64,000 nt of DNA. Source: Polytrichum commune. Its lineage: Eukaryota; Streptophyta; Polytrichopsida; Polytrichales; Polytrichaceae. Location of the stretch: NCBI GenBank assembly GCA_950295325.1, contig OX485804.1:41602001-41666000 (forward strand). Reading direction: 5' to 3'. Shown here piece by piece: positions 42,198-54,314 of the stretch (positions are counted from its first letter, which is position 1; every line of letters begins with the position of its first letter). The translations under genes were made by a program, and so were the position numbers. The notes beneath the pieces are model-generated. The model was given only the letters and a program-made list of their open reading frames with translations, was not told the DNA's origin and searched no databases.

Positions 42198-43922
42198 TTA
42201 GAACCTCAATTTGTTTTTGTTGCAAAGACAGAAGGCCAATTGACGGTTTGGTGTCCGACTTGGTTTCCTAATACCTGGCCAAGGAGTTATAGTAAAAAAT
42301 GACACTCTATAAGTTCGTTGTTGATTCGAAAATCCACCTTCTGAAAGGAAGGAAGTAACCCTATCTTGAAGTTTGGTAAAACATGATCAAGTAAGGAAGA
42401 ATGAGCCTCCCATTCATGTTGGTTTACAAAAATAAATATCGATGGTGTTTTTATTTTTATGTATTCATTGTTGACTCATCCCAGTTGAAGCTTACTAGAT
42501 TAATTTAATCATTTCCCCCCATATTTAGGGGTTAATTTAGCTAGTAATGACAACCATTGGGATTTACAAGTGTAATTGGCATTTTCATCCTCCCCTCCTC
42601 TCCCTTAGTTTGCTTTGCCCCTTGGTAGGTGTTGTGGACATCCACCTTTTGGTGTCCTAACATCTACCGAGGGGGTAAAAGTAAAAAACATCCCCCCTCC
42701 ATAGGTTGGTTGTTAATTCTTCATGTTTTGAGTTCATTGGATTGATTCATGGCCCTTGATCCTAATTTAGGGGTCAAACCTCCTTCAAGTAACCCCACAC
42801 TCTAGTACACTAAGAAGTATTGTTTTCACCATTTCTTCCTTCAGTTCGCCCTCCCCTTTTGTAGGTGTTGTGAACATTCAACCGCCAGATCAACATCTAA
42901 ATTGGGGTCAAATTTGCGGACACTTCAAAGACATGTGGATTGATGGGATTGGACTATGTCATGAACATATTAACCATCATAGGTTCAATTACAATGAACA
43001 TAAGTGGGAGGGCATGTGTGATCATTGAAATAAGTAAGAGAATCTTCACTTTGGAGTTTTCATAATTTTTGCTTCTCTATTCCGAACTTGAACTTCAAAT
43101 GACAATCTTAGTGATTTGCAAATCCTAATGAATTACACAATTTTGAAGTTGATCCAACATGGCACACTCTCAAAATGCTTCTCTTTAAATCTCATATTAA
43201 CCACAACTAATCGTTGTGGAAATTTTGACAAATTGGCATGCATTAATTCTCCTCTTAGATATGTTAGGAACTAACCCCTCCTCTTGTTCCATATGTATAT
43301 GGATGACCGCAATGGGGATTGCCAGTGCATTAAAAACATGCCTCTCACAAGTTTAATGTTAATTCATTCCACTTGTATCCCCATAAGTCTCATTGTAGTT
43401 GGGTGGTTTAACCTCCACCCAACTACAAGTAAAAATCCCCATGCTATACAATGTTTCTTCATATTTTCACACCCCCCATGGTATTTGCTATTCATGAACT
43501 AAGTTAACTAGCAACATATCTAATCCTAAATAATATCATTACTGACATCATTTACCCTATATCAATACAACATATTTTCTCTACCTATGTGGATTTATTT
43601 CCAAGTTTTTAATCGAACTTCCCAAAATCTATTAGCGTAGATTTGCTTAAGTGAGCAACATGTCCAAATGAGCAAGCCTACATGTCTATATACCTGCCAA
43701 TCTATCCACCACGGGTGCACGCACACCCATGGGCCAAGTCATAAAAGTAGCAAGAGATGCCGTGAGAGCACCACAAGCACATGGGTCATGGGCAATTGAC
43801 ATGCATCAATGGAAACTTGTCCTACATCACCGGAAAATATGCAAATCTCCCACACTAGTAGCATTGCATTGTTTTATCATCAACATAGGATGATTGCCTA
43901 GGACTCATATGTTGCTAGTTAA
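42198..43922. other. Intergenic DNA with a weak direct repeat, no gene seen
   Basis: GTAGGTGTTGTG(G/A)ACAT(C/T)CA near 42625 and again near 42861, each preceded by a similar pyrimidine-rich stretch, suggests an old direct duplication of about 235 bp. No coding signal. Confidence 0.4.
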
Positions 43923-44316
43923 GAGCATCCTCAGTCGGTCTAGGTAAAGCTCACTGCAAACCAAGACCTATCTTTTGACTGACCTAAAATTAGAAACTGA
44001 AATTACCATCATTAGAAGCACACCTAAATAAACGTGAGATATTTCTCAAGAAAAAAGAATTGTAAAAATTTGACGTAGGTGAAATCCCTCATTGAAAACA
44101 CCACATTTTCAAAATTTAGAGGGAGTGCACCAAATCTTGCTTTAAAATGGAAAGATCCTCCCACACTCCCTCCAAATTTTTGACATTTAGAGGGAGTGTG
44201 GGAGGATTTGTCCATTTTTAAGCAGATTTGGTGCACTCCCTCTAAATTTTGAGCAATTTTAAGCAAGATAGGTCTTGGTTTGCAGTGAGCTTTACCTAGA
44301 CCGACTGAGGATGCTC
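43923..44316. mobile_element. 394-bp PIF/Harbinger-type MITE with about 49-bp perfect TIRs
   Basis: The left end GAGCATCCTCAGTCGGTCTA continues as a perfect inverted match to the right end for about 49 bases, flanked by TAA at 43920-43922 and 44317-44319. A second inverted pair inside (ATTTAGAGGGAGTGCACCAA and its inverse, about 44113-44247) makes most of the element one hairpin. The terminus type (GAGCATC, TAA duplicate) is typical of plant PIF/Harbinger MITEs. Confidence 0.9.
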
Positions 44317-45227
44317 TAAGATGCATGACAAACTACAAACTTATTAAACCAACTACACATTAGCCTTCAATTCATGCCGGTTTGTAATTAAATCATTATC
44401 TATGCACAAATGCCATGTGTTGATTCACCACATGCCACACTCATTACAACATAAACATTATATGATCTTGCAAAGTTCCGGTCCCTATGCATGGCTTTCT
44501 AAATGTACGAAACCTACATGATTTCCACAAACCAACATACGGCACATATTTAGAATATACTTAAGCTTAGAGGAACATGCAAGGATGCAAAAAATGACAT
44601 CATAACTTCAAGGATAGGTTGCACGGTTATGGTGAGCTTGGTAAGCACTCACTTTTCTTGTGGGATTGTAAGGTTTTCTCTCAGTTGTTTCTTTGCTCTT
44701 GCAACTGTAAATTGTCACCCATTTGTTGGAAAAAGGAAGCACCGTAGCTCTCTAGCAGCTTAGGCAGAAAATAACTAATTTTGAAGATGCCTATATTTTT
44801 GGGAAATTAATTTCGTTGAGTGTTCAAAAAAAAGGAAATAACATTCAAAGAGTGTCTAAAATCACAATAATGCAAGTGACATAGTCTCTCAAAGAGATCA
44901 CTCCGCATAACTCTCACACAAAGCAAAACTCTGATATTCAAGTAGAAGACAAATTTTAGGGTAAGGAATGTTGGTTAAGGGAAGTGTTTAGGTTGATTGT
45001 AGCCGGCATAGATGAAATTAGGGTAACCATCCATGAATCATAGAAATGGCTTGGATGAGTGTCTAACTTGTTATAAATTACTTTTTGAATATGCCCAATT
45101 TTTGAATATTATTATTTATGGCTTGCCTAACTTACTTTCACATTTTAATTAATTATTAGGCAAAAGGGTGCCCAAGTTTCTAGAGAGCCACGGTGCATGG
45201 CATTGCTTGCATCTTGTTGGGATATAA
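44317..45227. other. Intergenic DNA, no gene seen
   Basis: AT-rich sequence with no supported coding, RNA or repeat feature. Confidence 0.45.
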
Positions 45228-45726
45228 GGGCCACTTGAGACACGAGACTAAGAGCCCATAACCAGTACACTTCAAGCACTCTCATTGGTGGAAAAGGCGG
45301 AGTCGGTCCAAGTTCACTTCACACTGTGCTTGAGGGACCAACAGAGTATGCGAATGCAAGATGGATGTAAAGTCTACATGGATTCCTATATGGCATCAAA
45401 TGGATCACAATTCATGGTCACTTGGACTATTTTCAAAAACCACCTCTTGGAGGTAGGCCTAATACAAAACCGGGAGACCAAGGCACTCTGAACACTCACA
45501 ACCGTTGATTTATTCTATTTTATCATGTGTGAGGACCCACATGAATAGAAGTTCATTGAAACAACATTCGGTTGAGGGCCCGGTCACATACGACTTCACA
45601 CTACACCCGAGGGTCCGTGACCACTCTACATGATTTTGGAGGTGTGGTGGGATGGCCTTTGGACGCTTTCTTTTGGGCTCTCACAATTTCATGGTCACGG
45701 CTCTTGGCTCGTGTGTGAAGTGGCCC
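45228..45726. mobile_element. 499-bp Harbinger-type MITE, copy 2
   Basis: TIRs GGGCCACTTGAGACACGAGA (left) and GGGCCACTTCACACACGAGC (right, inward) are flanked by TAA at 45225-45227 and 45727-45729. It has the same length and orientation as the copy at 27580-28078, with only scattered differences. It contains CCACCTCTTGGAGGTAGG near 45440, the family palindrome core. Confidence 0.9.
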
Positions 45727-47532
45727 TAAGTATTTAAGCATTACGACTCCTCCTCACACGCGTGTTTGTTTGAGGCACGGTTTTTGCAACACTAAAGTGT
45801 TGTGCAAAAGAAATCCATGGTCTAGAGGGCCAAACTTAGGCACGAGCTTGTTTAAGCCAGCTGACCTTTGAAAGAAAGGCCCGTACTATAAGGGTGAGGG
45901 TGAGCCTCATTATATAATTGCAAAGTCGGGAAAACGGATCTTCCTTGCATTTGGGATGTCGCCACATGTACCTTGCTTGCACTTTCCAAGGACCAGGATG
46001 AGCTTCCGGCCACGTGTACCAGTCCCGGGAATTTTAGGGCATAGTTGGTCAAGATCCTCGTGATTCTAAATCTAATCGGTTACATGTTGACCATTCTTCA
46101 ATATTGAAGCCCTCGTATGAATTTCATTTTGAAGGGCTCTCAAATTTCAACCCTTCAACTGAAGGGTTGCTTTCTATCTAAGACGTCAATCTAAGAATGT
46201 AGAAATGAAACATAAGACTCGTATTAAACTTGTGCATGAGTTATATGGTACATGTTTCTAGTATAATGTGAAGAATTAAGAATCAACCTGTCACGTATCT
46301 CAAAAATTATGAGATTCAAGAGGCATGTTCCACCCAACCTTAGAGCTTATATACTAGATACTACTATGAGTTGAGGCCACCTCCAACTAGTAGTTAAGTA
46401 TATGCTAGCGAGCTCTCCCTCCATGCCTTTAGGATAACTCTAAGTGCACTTAACTAATGGTTGTTACTTCCGAGGTAGAACCAAGTGTAAAACCATAGCT
46501 TCAACTAGTTAACTCCCTTTACCTTTAGGACTGCTAGAGCACTCAGGGTAGCGCCTCTAGTCTTCTAGTAAAGGAGTCCTAGTTGAATGAGAGGTTGTAA
46601 ATAAACAATAAACAATAAATATGTAATACACGTTACACAACCATCCAACTCCACTTCTTGTAGTGACAATGCTCTACGCTTGTTGGTTCTTGTGGCGGGC
46701 ATATTATATTGAGGACTTCAAGTCACGTCTTCATTTTCAATTTGGGATGTGGTATGAAGGGATGTTTTGAGAGAGGTATATTTTGAAGGACCAAATCGCG
46801 TTTGAAGGGCATTGAAGACTTCAATCTCGAATACTGATGTTGACATCTTCCAGTTTTCCTTCCATTCATTTGAGGTATATTCTTTTGTAGATTCCTCTAA
46901 AATGATGGGTAATTCTCCTGAAGTCTCCAATTTCAACCGGTTATTTCTCAAACTCAACCAGTTCATTTGTAACTAACCGCCGGTTCTTCCTGAGCAGTGA
47001 CATATTCATGCCCAGGTGTTCCCACTGGATTGGCTCCCAAATGCAATTACAATGTTCCCATAAGATGACAATGTTCCCTATACTCTTGGGGTCCGTTACA
47101 TTTGGGTGAAAGCAACTCAAAGTGGGCCGAGAGCAGCTCACAACCCTAACCAAGAGCTAAACCATCTTCTTTTAGTGTTTTTGTTTACATGACATTTTTA
47201 TCTTCCATTTCTGCTTGGCTTGTGCCTAATACTCCGATATGGAGTTCCCCAGATCCATAGAGTTTTGATGATAAACGTGGATGATGTAATTTTACAAGAA
47301 TTGGAAAATGACATACTGATGGTGGTTTGCAACAACATATGGGACTTCTTCAATCATCGGAATGAGCTTGAGGAAGGAGGGAAATCATTGGTCAACCCCC
47401 ACCCCGATGGTGTTAATAATATGCTAGTGAATATGCACAAGCTTCCTACGTTCAAGGTTCTTGCCATATTTTCCATACAATAATGAGTTGTGTTCAATTG
47501 TTTGTCCTACGATTTTCTAACAATGCTCAATC
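45727..47532. other. Intergenic DNA, no gene supported
   Basis: Small ORFs on both strands (46718-46966 minus, 46941-47153 minus, 47220-47483 plus) lack recognisable domains. No repeat or RNA signal was seen. Confidence 0.4.
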
Positions 47533-48086
47533 CACTACGTTGTTTATTTATGGTATTTAGTGTCACTTACCCTATTTTGAAGTGTATGTTAGGTTACATT
47601 GATGATTAACAACTTCATCATAAGTGTCAACTCATGATGTTCAAGTGTTCAAATGACACTTGATGTTCAAGTGCGCTTACTAATATCTTGGCATGATTAT
47701 GTTCAATACTGCTATGAGGTGCATGCCTATGTCACACAATGGTTTGCAAGTTGACTAAAGTGTACACAAATGGAACTTGCCATTAGTATGCTCAAGAATA
47801 TCTTCCTCTTGCGTACTAAAATGTAAACACATGACGGTTGCCATTTGTGCGCTCATAAATATCTTCCCCTTGCATACTAAAATGCAAGACTATTATCTAA
47901 CGTATCCCAACGTGCTACTCTAAATGTCACAATGTAGATATTTTATTCACTTAAAGAAGTTACTTTTGTTGATGAATGAAATCATCTTGATAATTAGTGG
48001 GCGTGACGCTTTTTGACCTCTAGGCGTCTAGTTTGGACCCTTTGCAAATAGTGGACGTGACACTAAATACCACAAACGGTGTAGTG
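47533..48086. mobile_element. 554-bp CACTA-ended MITE
   Basis: The left end CACTACGTTGTTTATTTATG runs on to GTATTTAGTGTCAC. The right end read inward, CACTACACCGTTTGTGGTAT, continues TTAGTGTCACG. The 3-bp flanks are ATC and ATG, an imperfect duplicate. CACTAC ends suggest the CACTA superfamily. No transposase is inside. Confidence 0.6.
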
Positions 48087-48189
48087 ATGCAAGGGCGACA
48101 TAGGGTCGTCCAATGTAACTTACACCACTGCAACACTTGTTCAATTTCATCTTGTATCTAAAGCACAATAACATCATTAATTATGAGCC

Positions 48190-49806
48190 TAATGTAGAAG
48201 AGAGATATCGTTTGACTAGTCTCAAGTATAATTCATGGGAAGCATTGGTATAATTGATGGAACATTGGTCAAATTTGCAAGCATTGGAAGAAACTTCAAC
48301 ATTCAAAGCGACTCAATGAATAAAAGAAGGTTTACTTTAAGAACAACACCATTGTTGATTTGCATCAAGGCCTATTCCTCCATTTGGACCTTGGATACCC
48401 GAGTAGGTATCATGATGTGTCCATTTTTTGACACTCAAATTTGCACGCAGGATGGTGTGATGACTTCACCCACACAAATGTGTGTTATGAATATTTATGG
48501 AAAATCTAGGATATCAAGGGCAAAGCATGTTCATTATGAGACTATTAAGGGCCGGTTTACACTACGGTGGAGAAGTCCACCGGTCATGAAAGAAAGGGCG
48601 TTTCTCAATTGTGATTGGTCGAAAATGCAACTCTTGACCGGTGGGTGTTTACACTAGGTGAAGAAAACAATGGTGGTGAACTTTTCTCATGGATGATAAA
48701 ATGACATGGCCGCCTACATGGCGGCACTTTTTGGAGTTGGGCTTCTCTGGAGGAGTTTCTTGTCCGGCCTCAAGAGGCCGGAGAAGCCCAACTCAATAAA
48801 AAATTGTGACACATATCCACTTGGCCGGTCAAATTTCCACACCACCCTCTCCTTGCTCCCAAACAAAAAATATGCCATCATCATAATTGAAGCATTATGG
48901 TGATACATGATGGTTTTTTGTATTGCCATAGTTGAAACGATAAAATACTTCAAAACCATAAAGATCATAAGAGAGCACAAAATCTCTCTTCTTCGATTGT
49001 CCGTGATTGAAGATCAAAGATAAGAAGAGAGAAATTGATGAGGATGATTAAGAGGAGAGCATGTCTTAAATAATACCAAAGAGTAGTGCTTTGTCCAAAT
49101 TGTGTATGGGTTTTCCCCTCTTCATTCTTAAACACCCAAGGAGACATTTATATCCTATATGGGCCAAACTTGACAATTGGCAATTTGGCAATTTTCATTA
49201 TCTTTTGAATAAAATTGAACATTATATTACACAATTCTTATGAACACAATTCTTGTTGAAATCTTTTGATACAATGTGAATGTAGAGAATTATGGTTTTT
49301 TATCACAAAAAATCTTCACCATTAGGTGAACTTCTCTTCACCGGTGGACTTCTCCAGTGGACTTCTCCGCTAAACTTCTCCTCTAGGTGTTTAGACTTCA
49401 ACCGGTCAAGACTCCTTAAGAAATATTTTATTGCCTTTAATTCTTCTCCGGCACATCCACCATTTGCCTCATATAACCATGTCTTGGCCAAGCATTCTTG
49501 ACCGACCGGAGGCCTTCTCCACCGTAGTGTAAACCGGCCCTAAGTCAAGCGGAACAACCACATCAGATGAATGATGAATTTTTTATACAAATTATAAGAT
49601 GCATGCCCAATATAACGTGGGGGTTGAGTTGGAAATTGGCGGATTGAAGAAGAAATGGAGGAGTCTTATATTTGGTTTGACGCCACAAAGTCCAAATACA
49701 AGCACCTTTTCAAAGTGGCCGCACTCATGACCAACTTTTTGCACCGGAAACGGATGGACTTTGCCCGCAAAGTAGTAGGCCCACCAGAAGAGGATGATCA
49801 CTTTCA
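48190..49806 (+). pseudogene. Second Harbinger DDE transposase relic, split by a MITE
   Basis: Before the insertion the plus strand reads IGIIDGTLVKF (first catalytic Asp, near 48245) and, in a shifted frame, TIVDLHQGLFLHLDLGYP and YHDVSIF (second Asp, near 48410). After the 992-bp insertion come NVGVELEIGGLKKKWRSLI and TKSKYKHLFKVAALMTNFLH (49620-49760), the usual C-terminal end of DDE_4 Harbinger transposases. Several frameshifts and stops are present. This relic belongs to a different lineage from the transposase at 36940: its motifs IIDGTLVK and LGYPSRYHDV differ from AIDGSHIPV and GSLHDWTVF. Confidence 0.8.
48549..49540. mobile_element. 992-bp Harbinger-type MITE nested in a transposase relic
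   Basis: TIRs GGGCCGGTTTACACTACGGT match perfectly for at least 27 bases at both ends, with TAA at 48546-48548 and 49541-49543. The interior contains GAGTTGGGCTTCTC and GGCCTCAAGAGGCC palindromic blocks near 48735-48795. The first 16 terminal bases match the Harbinger element at 36646 at 12 positions, including TTTACACTA. It interrupts the transposase relic at 48190-49806. Confidence 0.88.
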
Positions 49807-52800
49807 TAGATGAGAGGGTGACTTTTAGAGCTCACAATTTGAAGTATATGTTAGAGGTCACTAAGTTGTGTGCCTTTGCTATGTAATTGAACCACAAATT
49901 CAAATATGAGCAGCTTATTAAAAAGCGGAGTTCTTCAATCGTCTTTGTCTAATTATATCTGAGGGTTGCTCTATCACATCCTCAAAGTTCAATCTTTTCA
50001 CACGTTCTCAATACAAATGCCAAGCATACCCATGCCAGGACATAGATGGAGGCTGTGAAATGGAACACAAAGATGTATGTGTATGTTTATTCATCAAGCT
50101 GCCAAATGCAACAACTATGTACATCTTTGTCGATTGATTTTCAATAATTCAAACATTCTTTAAATAATACCCTCTTTTGAACGAGGGTAATTGTTGTTGT
50201 TGTTGTTAGATGATTTGAGTGGAGGTTCAATCAAAACCCCAACCCTAATTTAATTTCTAGACCGCTGCCCTCAATACCACAATTGACATTCCTGTTATAA
50301 TCTCGCACATAATAGAACTTCGACGCTTAAAATTCGGACTGTGAGTAGTCACCTCTAACATGTAAACATCTATGCAGTTGGATTTATCAAAAGATAACTT
50401 TAGATCTTCATCTACGGTTGTTGGAATTGAGGTCGTATTTTTTCAACAGATTTGCGAGAAACTGGGCCTGTGAAGTTACGGGTTAATATTCACTATCTCC
50501 ACTTGAATGGCTTTGGTGTCGCTAATCCTCACCCTTGCATCCAACAAGTTGACACGAGCATCATTTGAGGGGATTCATATTGTTGTCAATGCAACCATAC
50601 TCTTTGCTTGCACCGACAGACATTCCACCTTTGGTTAATAGCTTGTTGAGTGGTGCTACCTCCAATGCCTAAGGCAAAAATACCATAACCCGTTAACCAC
50701 CCTCTAGCCGTGCACTAGACCACCGTCATAATGGTGAAGTGCCATTTCTAAAACCGATCATGGCTCGGCGGCAACTTCAATGTGTGTACACTTAGTGTAG
50801 CCAATGGGAGTCAAGTGTTAATGTACTCATGAGGTAACCGATTTAGGCGATGTTATGTATGGAAATGCAGATTACCGCGTTTGGTGTAGGGAGAATCTAG
50901 TGAATGAGTAGGGGTTTGGACAACTTTCCACTTTGAAAAATTGTAGCATTTTTTGTATAGGCCAGAAAAATATGAAACAACTTGCATTCTTCATGAATCC
51001 TTCTCGTCTGTCTTGGAAAATTATCTCATGATTGTCAGACCAGATCTTCAATGTGAATCACCTTATTTTCACGGGTTATGCATTTTCTACCTTATACGGA
51101 AGTGGTAGGTTGTGTAAGGACAATTATCTGGTGCACTATCCGTTAGTGTCTATTGAATCGTAGACGAAATGTCAATGCTCCCACGTTCACCGGGCTTCTG
51201 CTCCATTCTCCAAGATAATATGTCAACACTTCAAGATGTTCATGCTAGCATGCCTGCATGTTTGCCTCAACTCCGCCAACAATGCATCACATTGCGGTGC
51301 ATTGATTGGATTACTGCCTTTGACAACGGCCTGGAGTTCGTCTCACGATCATTCTTTCAATGTCTCCTCCTGCAACATGTTATTCGAGAACTATCCACAA
51401 CATAGTTTGCAAACACCTTCTTCCACACAACCGCATGAATCAACTGGTTCAAGGCCTTCTTGGCGTCCTATGAAGTACAAGGCAAAGTTGAATCTGTAAG
51501 GATTGACAAGCATGTCTAGTTGCTCTGACTCCACAAGCTCGATTAAACTTGGACACCAATCCTTTGGTGGCTTCTCAGATACCGTGATCACTCATGGAAT
51601 TGGAAGAACAATATGTTTATTATTGTCGGTTGCTTCCAATCATGCACTGAGAGCTTCAGTCACTCTAGCATCCTCACATCCTCTTGCCTAATCCTCCAAG
51701 ACTGAGATATCATCATCCATCATGCCGCCATTCACACAATGTTTCATGTGAAGTGTCAGACCCTACATAAGGTTATCAAATTGTATATGCTTATATGAAT
51801 ACTGGCTATGTTGTGGCCACTCCATGATTAGCCGCTGTAGACTTTTGTAGTTAGGGTTTTTCTATTATTGAAACTAACCCAAGGAAAACAACCTAGGGTA
51901 CAAGGTGTCAGGGAAAATTAAGCTAGTGTCTATAAGGATTACACTAGCATTAAATTAAGGTTTCTGATAACAATTTATGTCTTTTACTCCTTCATTTTTT
52001 CTTAATTTAAGCTTAGTTCACACTCTTATGGTTCATTGGTGCTTTGTCAGTCGTGTGTGGTTTTTTCCTATGTGCGTGGACTCTTATCACTCTAATTCCA
52101 ACCTTTATGTTAGTTATGAAGCTCAAAAGCTTGGCAAGTAGTAAGTGGCTCATAGTTTGGACAAAGTCCAGGGTGATGTCCTTTGAGTGTCCTCGTAGTC
52201 TTTAATTTCCATGAATTGTGCTTGCGATACTGTCAAAGTTAAATTCTCTTAATCAACTTACAACCATCATGCAAATCTTCCCAATTGTAATCACCACCTT
52301 CATCTTCGGTGGACTTGGCAACTTGTTCCAAGATTCACCCACATGGGTTAGCATAATAACAACGCATCAACAAGATAGGCTATATCCTTTGTTCATATGA
52401 TTAGCCTAATTTTAGTTAATCAAACAATCTCCACCGGTCACAAATTAACTTCAATGACGTAAAGTCTTTCTTCTCTCAAGGTAGCATCATTGGCAACCTA
52501 TAGCTTGCCCAAAGTAACTTTATACCTCGTCCTCTCTGCATATGAATTCATTACCTAATCTGAAAGAGTACAGTAGCCCTACTAGGCTATATCCTATAAT
52601 AGTTCTTACCCTCTAGTAATGTCTTTCACTCACTTGGCTAACTCTCATCTCTCGGCCTAAGTCTTGGCTATGGCCTATTGCCCTTACTAATATCAGCTAC
52701 GTTCATTTTAGGTTGTATTAAGACCTTTCACCCTCACTAAGCTATTGACTTTCCCTCCCTAAGTGGGAGTTAACTTTCTCTTGACCTTTTACTCATCAAG

Positions 52801-53100
52801 CCAATAATCAATCATTATAAGGCCAATTGCCCTCTCTTCCACTTATTGACTCTTCATCTCAAACTTTCCAACTAACTTCCTTGTGTTCTCAAAGGCTATC
52901 GACCCTCATATAGCAATTACTCCTCACTCCCTCACCTTCATCAACGCATGCCTTCATCTGCACATACTTTCACTTGCTCAATGTCTTCATCTGCATATGC
53001 CTTCATCTGCTCAACGTCGTGCCGGGTCTTCATATGTTGTTTAATCATTTAACAATGTTAACTAATTGATATTGATTTAACTCCTAACAATGAACTTCCT
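49807..53100. other. Long stretch without a supported gene
   Basis: A small hairpin (TACCCTC near 50168 with its inverse) precedes a GTT repeat near 50192-50208. Minus-strand ORFs near 51391-51591 look weakly protein-like but stops in the extended frame are as frequent as chance. Around 52600-53000 the sequence is pyrimidine-rich with repeated CTTCATCTGCATATGC-like motifs near 52950-53010. No gene is called. Confidence 0.4.
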
Positions 53101-53149
53101 TTTATGACTAAAAAATGAGCCTTTAATTCAAACCATGAGTGGTTTGGGT

Positions 53150-53800
53150 GGCTTATACTTATTATTAAAAATATTTCTCAAAAGATAATGATTGAATCTA
53201 GTTTTGGTTGTAGATTTCATGACCTTAAATGATTTGAAGTTGGATTTATTTCCATATTTCTTGAATGTATTATAAACTCGAGGGCATCATTACAATAATC
53301 TATAGAAAATATTAATTTAATATATTTATCATGTTTGATATAAATTTAAGACAATTACGTGTTCAATATATCTACTTGTACACTATTTGCATTGTCCCTA
53401 AAATATTTAGATCACTATATTCGTTAACCGGAGACTTTGGAAAGTCTCAAAATAAATGCAAGTGGTTTAATATCTGATCCAATTTCTTGTTGTGGTGACA
53501 TATATTTGTGCCAAATTGGTTAGTGTTGTCCACACAAATCGATATAATAAGGTAGATTGAATATATATGTGTGTTTTCCTTGTTCTTTATTTGAAAACCA
53601 TGTCCTTAAGTAGTCTCAAAATCATGAAAAAGTCTCCAATCACCGAATATAATGATTTAGACTTTTCTTGAAATCTTATTTTTATCAACATAAATTGTTT
53701 GGCTTTGTAGATGAATGTGTTTCTCAAATACAAGTTTATGATTTTTTCCTTTACATAATTCAAAGTTAGTTTATAGTTTTGCATTACTTTCACTTAAACC
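53150..53800. mobile_element. Diverged copy of the MITE found in the GDSL intron, inverted
   Basis: Segments TGTAGATTTCATGACCTTAA (near 53210), GAGGGCATCA and TTTGGCTTTGTAGAT match the reverse strand of 59971-60300 in the same order. The ends are too diverged to place exactly, so coordinates are approximate. No coding capacity. Confidence 0.45.
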
Positions 53801-53957
53801 TATACATGGTAATGGAGTTGTGGGCATGAGCGTGTTTGCGTCCAAGTAGAATGTTATCGTTGGAAGACAATGACAAGTATTTGACATCATAAATCTTGAT
53901 GTTTTCAAAATCAATGAATGCAAGATCTGACTTGGACATTTTCCTAGACTTTATTAA

Positions 53958-54212
53958 TGAAACTCAATAGAACTAGACATGAGATTACACTAGCATATAT
54001 ACAACACAAAGGCATAAGAACAATACTTGGATAAGATGATCTCATGCTCTCTTTGCCTTGGCCTTTATTGCTCATTTTTAGCTTGGATCTTATAAACAGT
54101 ATGGGATAACTCTTCTCCTATTATGGACCATCATTGTAGGATTACTAGAACCTTATCCCTTCTAGTATTACATTTCTATAACTACAAGCAATCTAATGCT
54201 TTACCCTCAACA
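53958..54212 (-). repeat. Left (3') LTR of the Copia element
   Basis: 255 bp beginning TGAAACTCAATAG and ending CCTCAACA on the plus strand. It aligns with the right LTR at 58300-58625 through TAATACTTGGA, GATGATCTCATGCTCTC and CTACAAGCAATCTAATGCT. On the minus strand it starts TGTTGAGG and ends CA. Confidence 0.75.
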
Positions 54213-54314
54213 TTTTCACTTTGCGAGTAATCAAATAGACATAATATTATTGAATTTTTTAGTTTCTCAACCCTATATAGTGAGGTTCTAACATTGCTCA
54301 TAAGTTTCCGCATA

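Noticed and set aside
50300-51720. Possible decayed minus-strand gene (ORF 51391-51591 with flanking open bits)
   Set aside because: Stops across the extended frame occur about as often as expected by chance.
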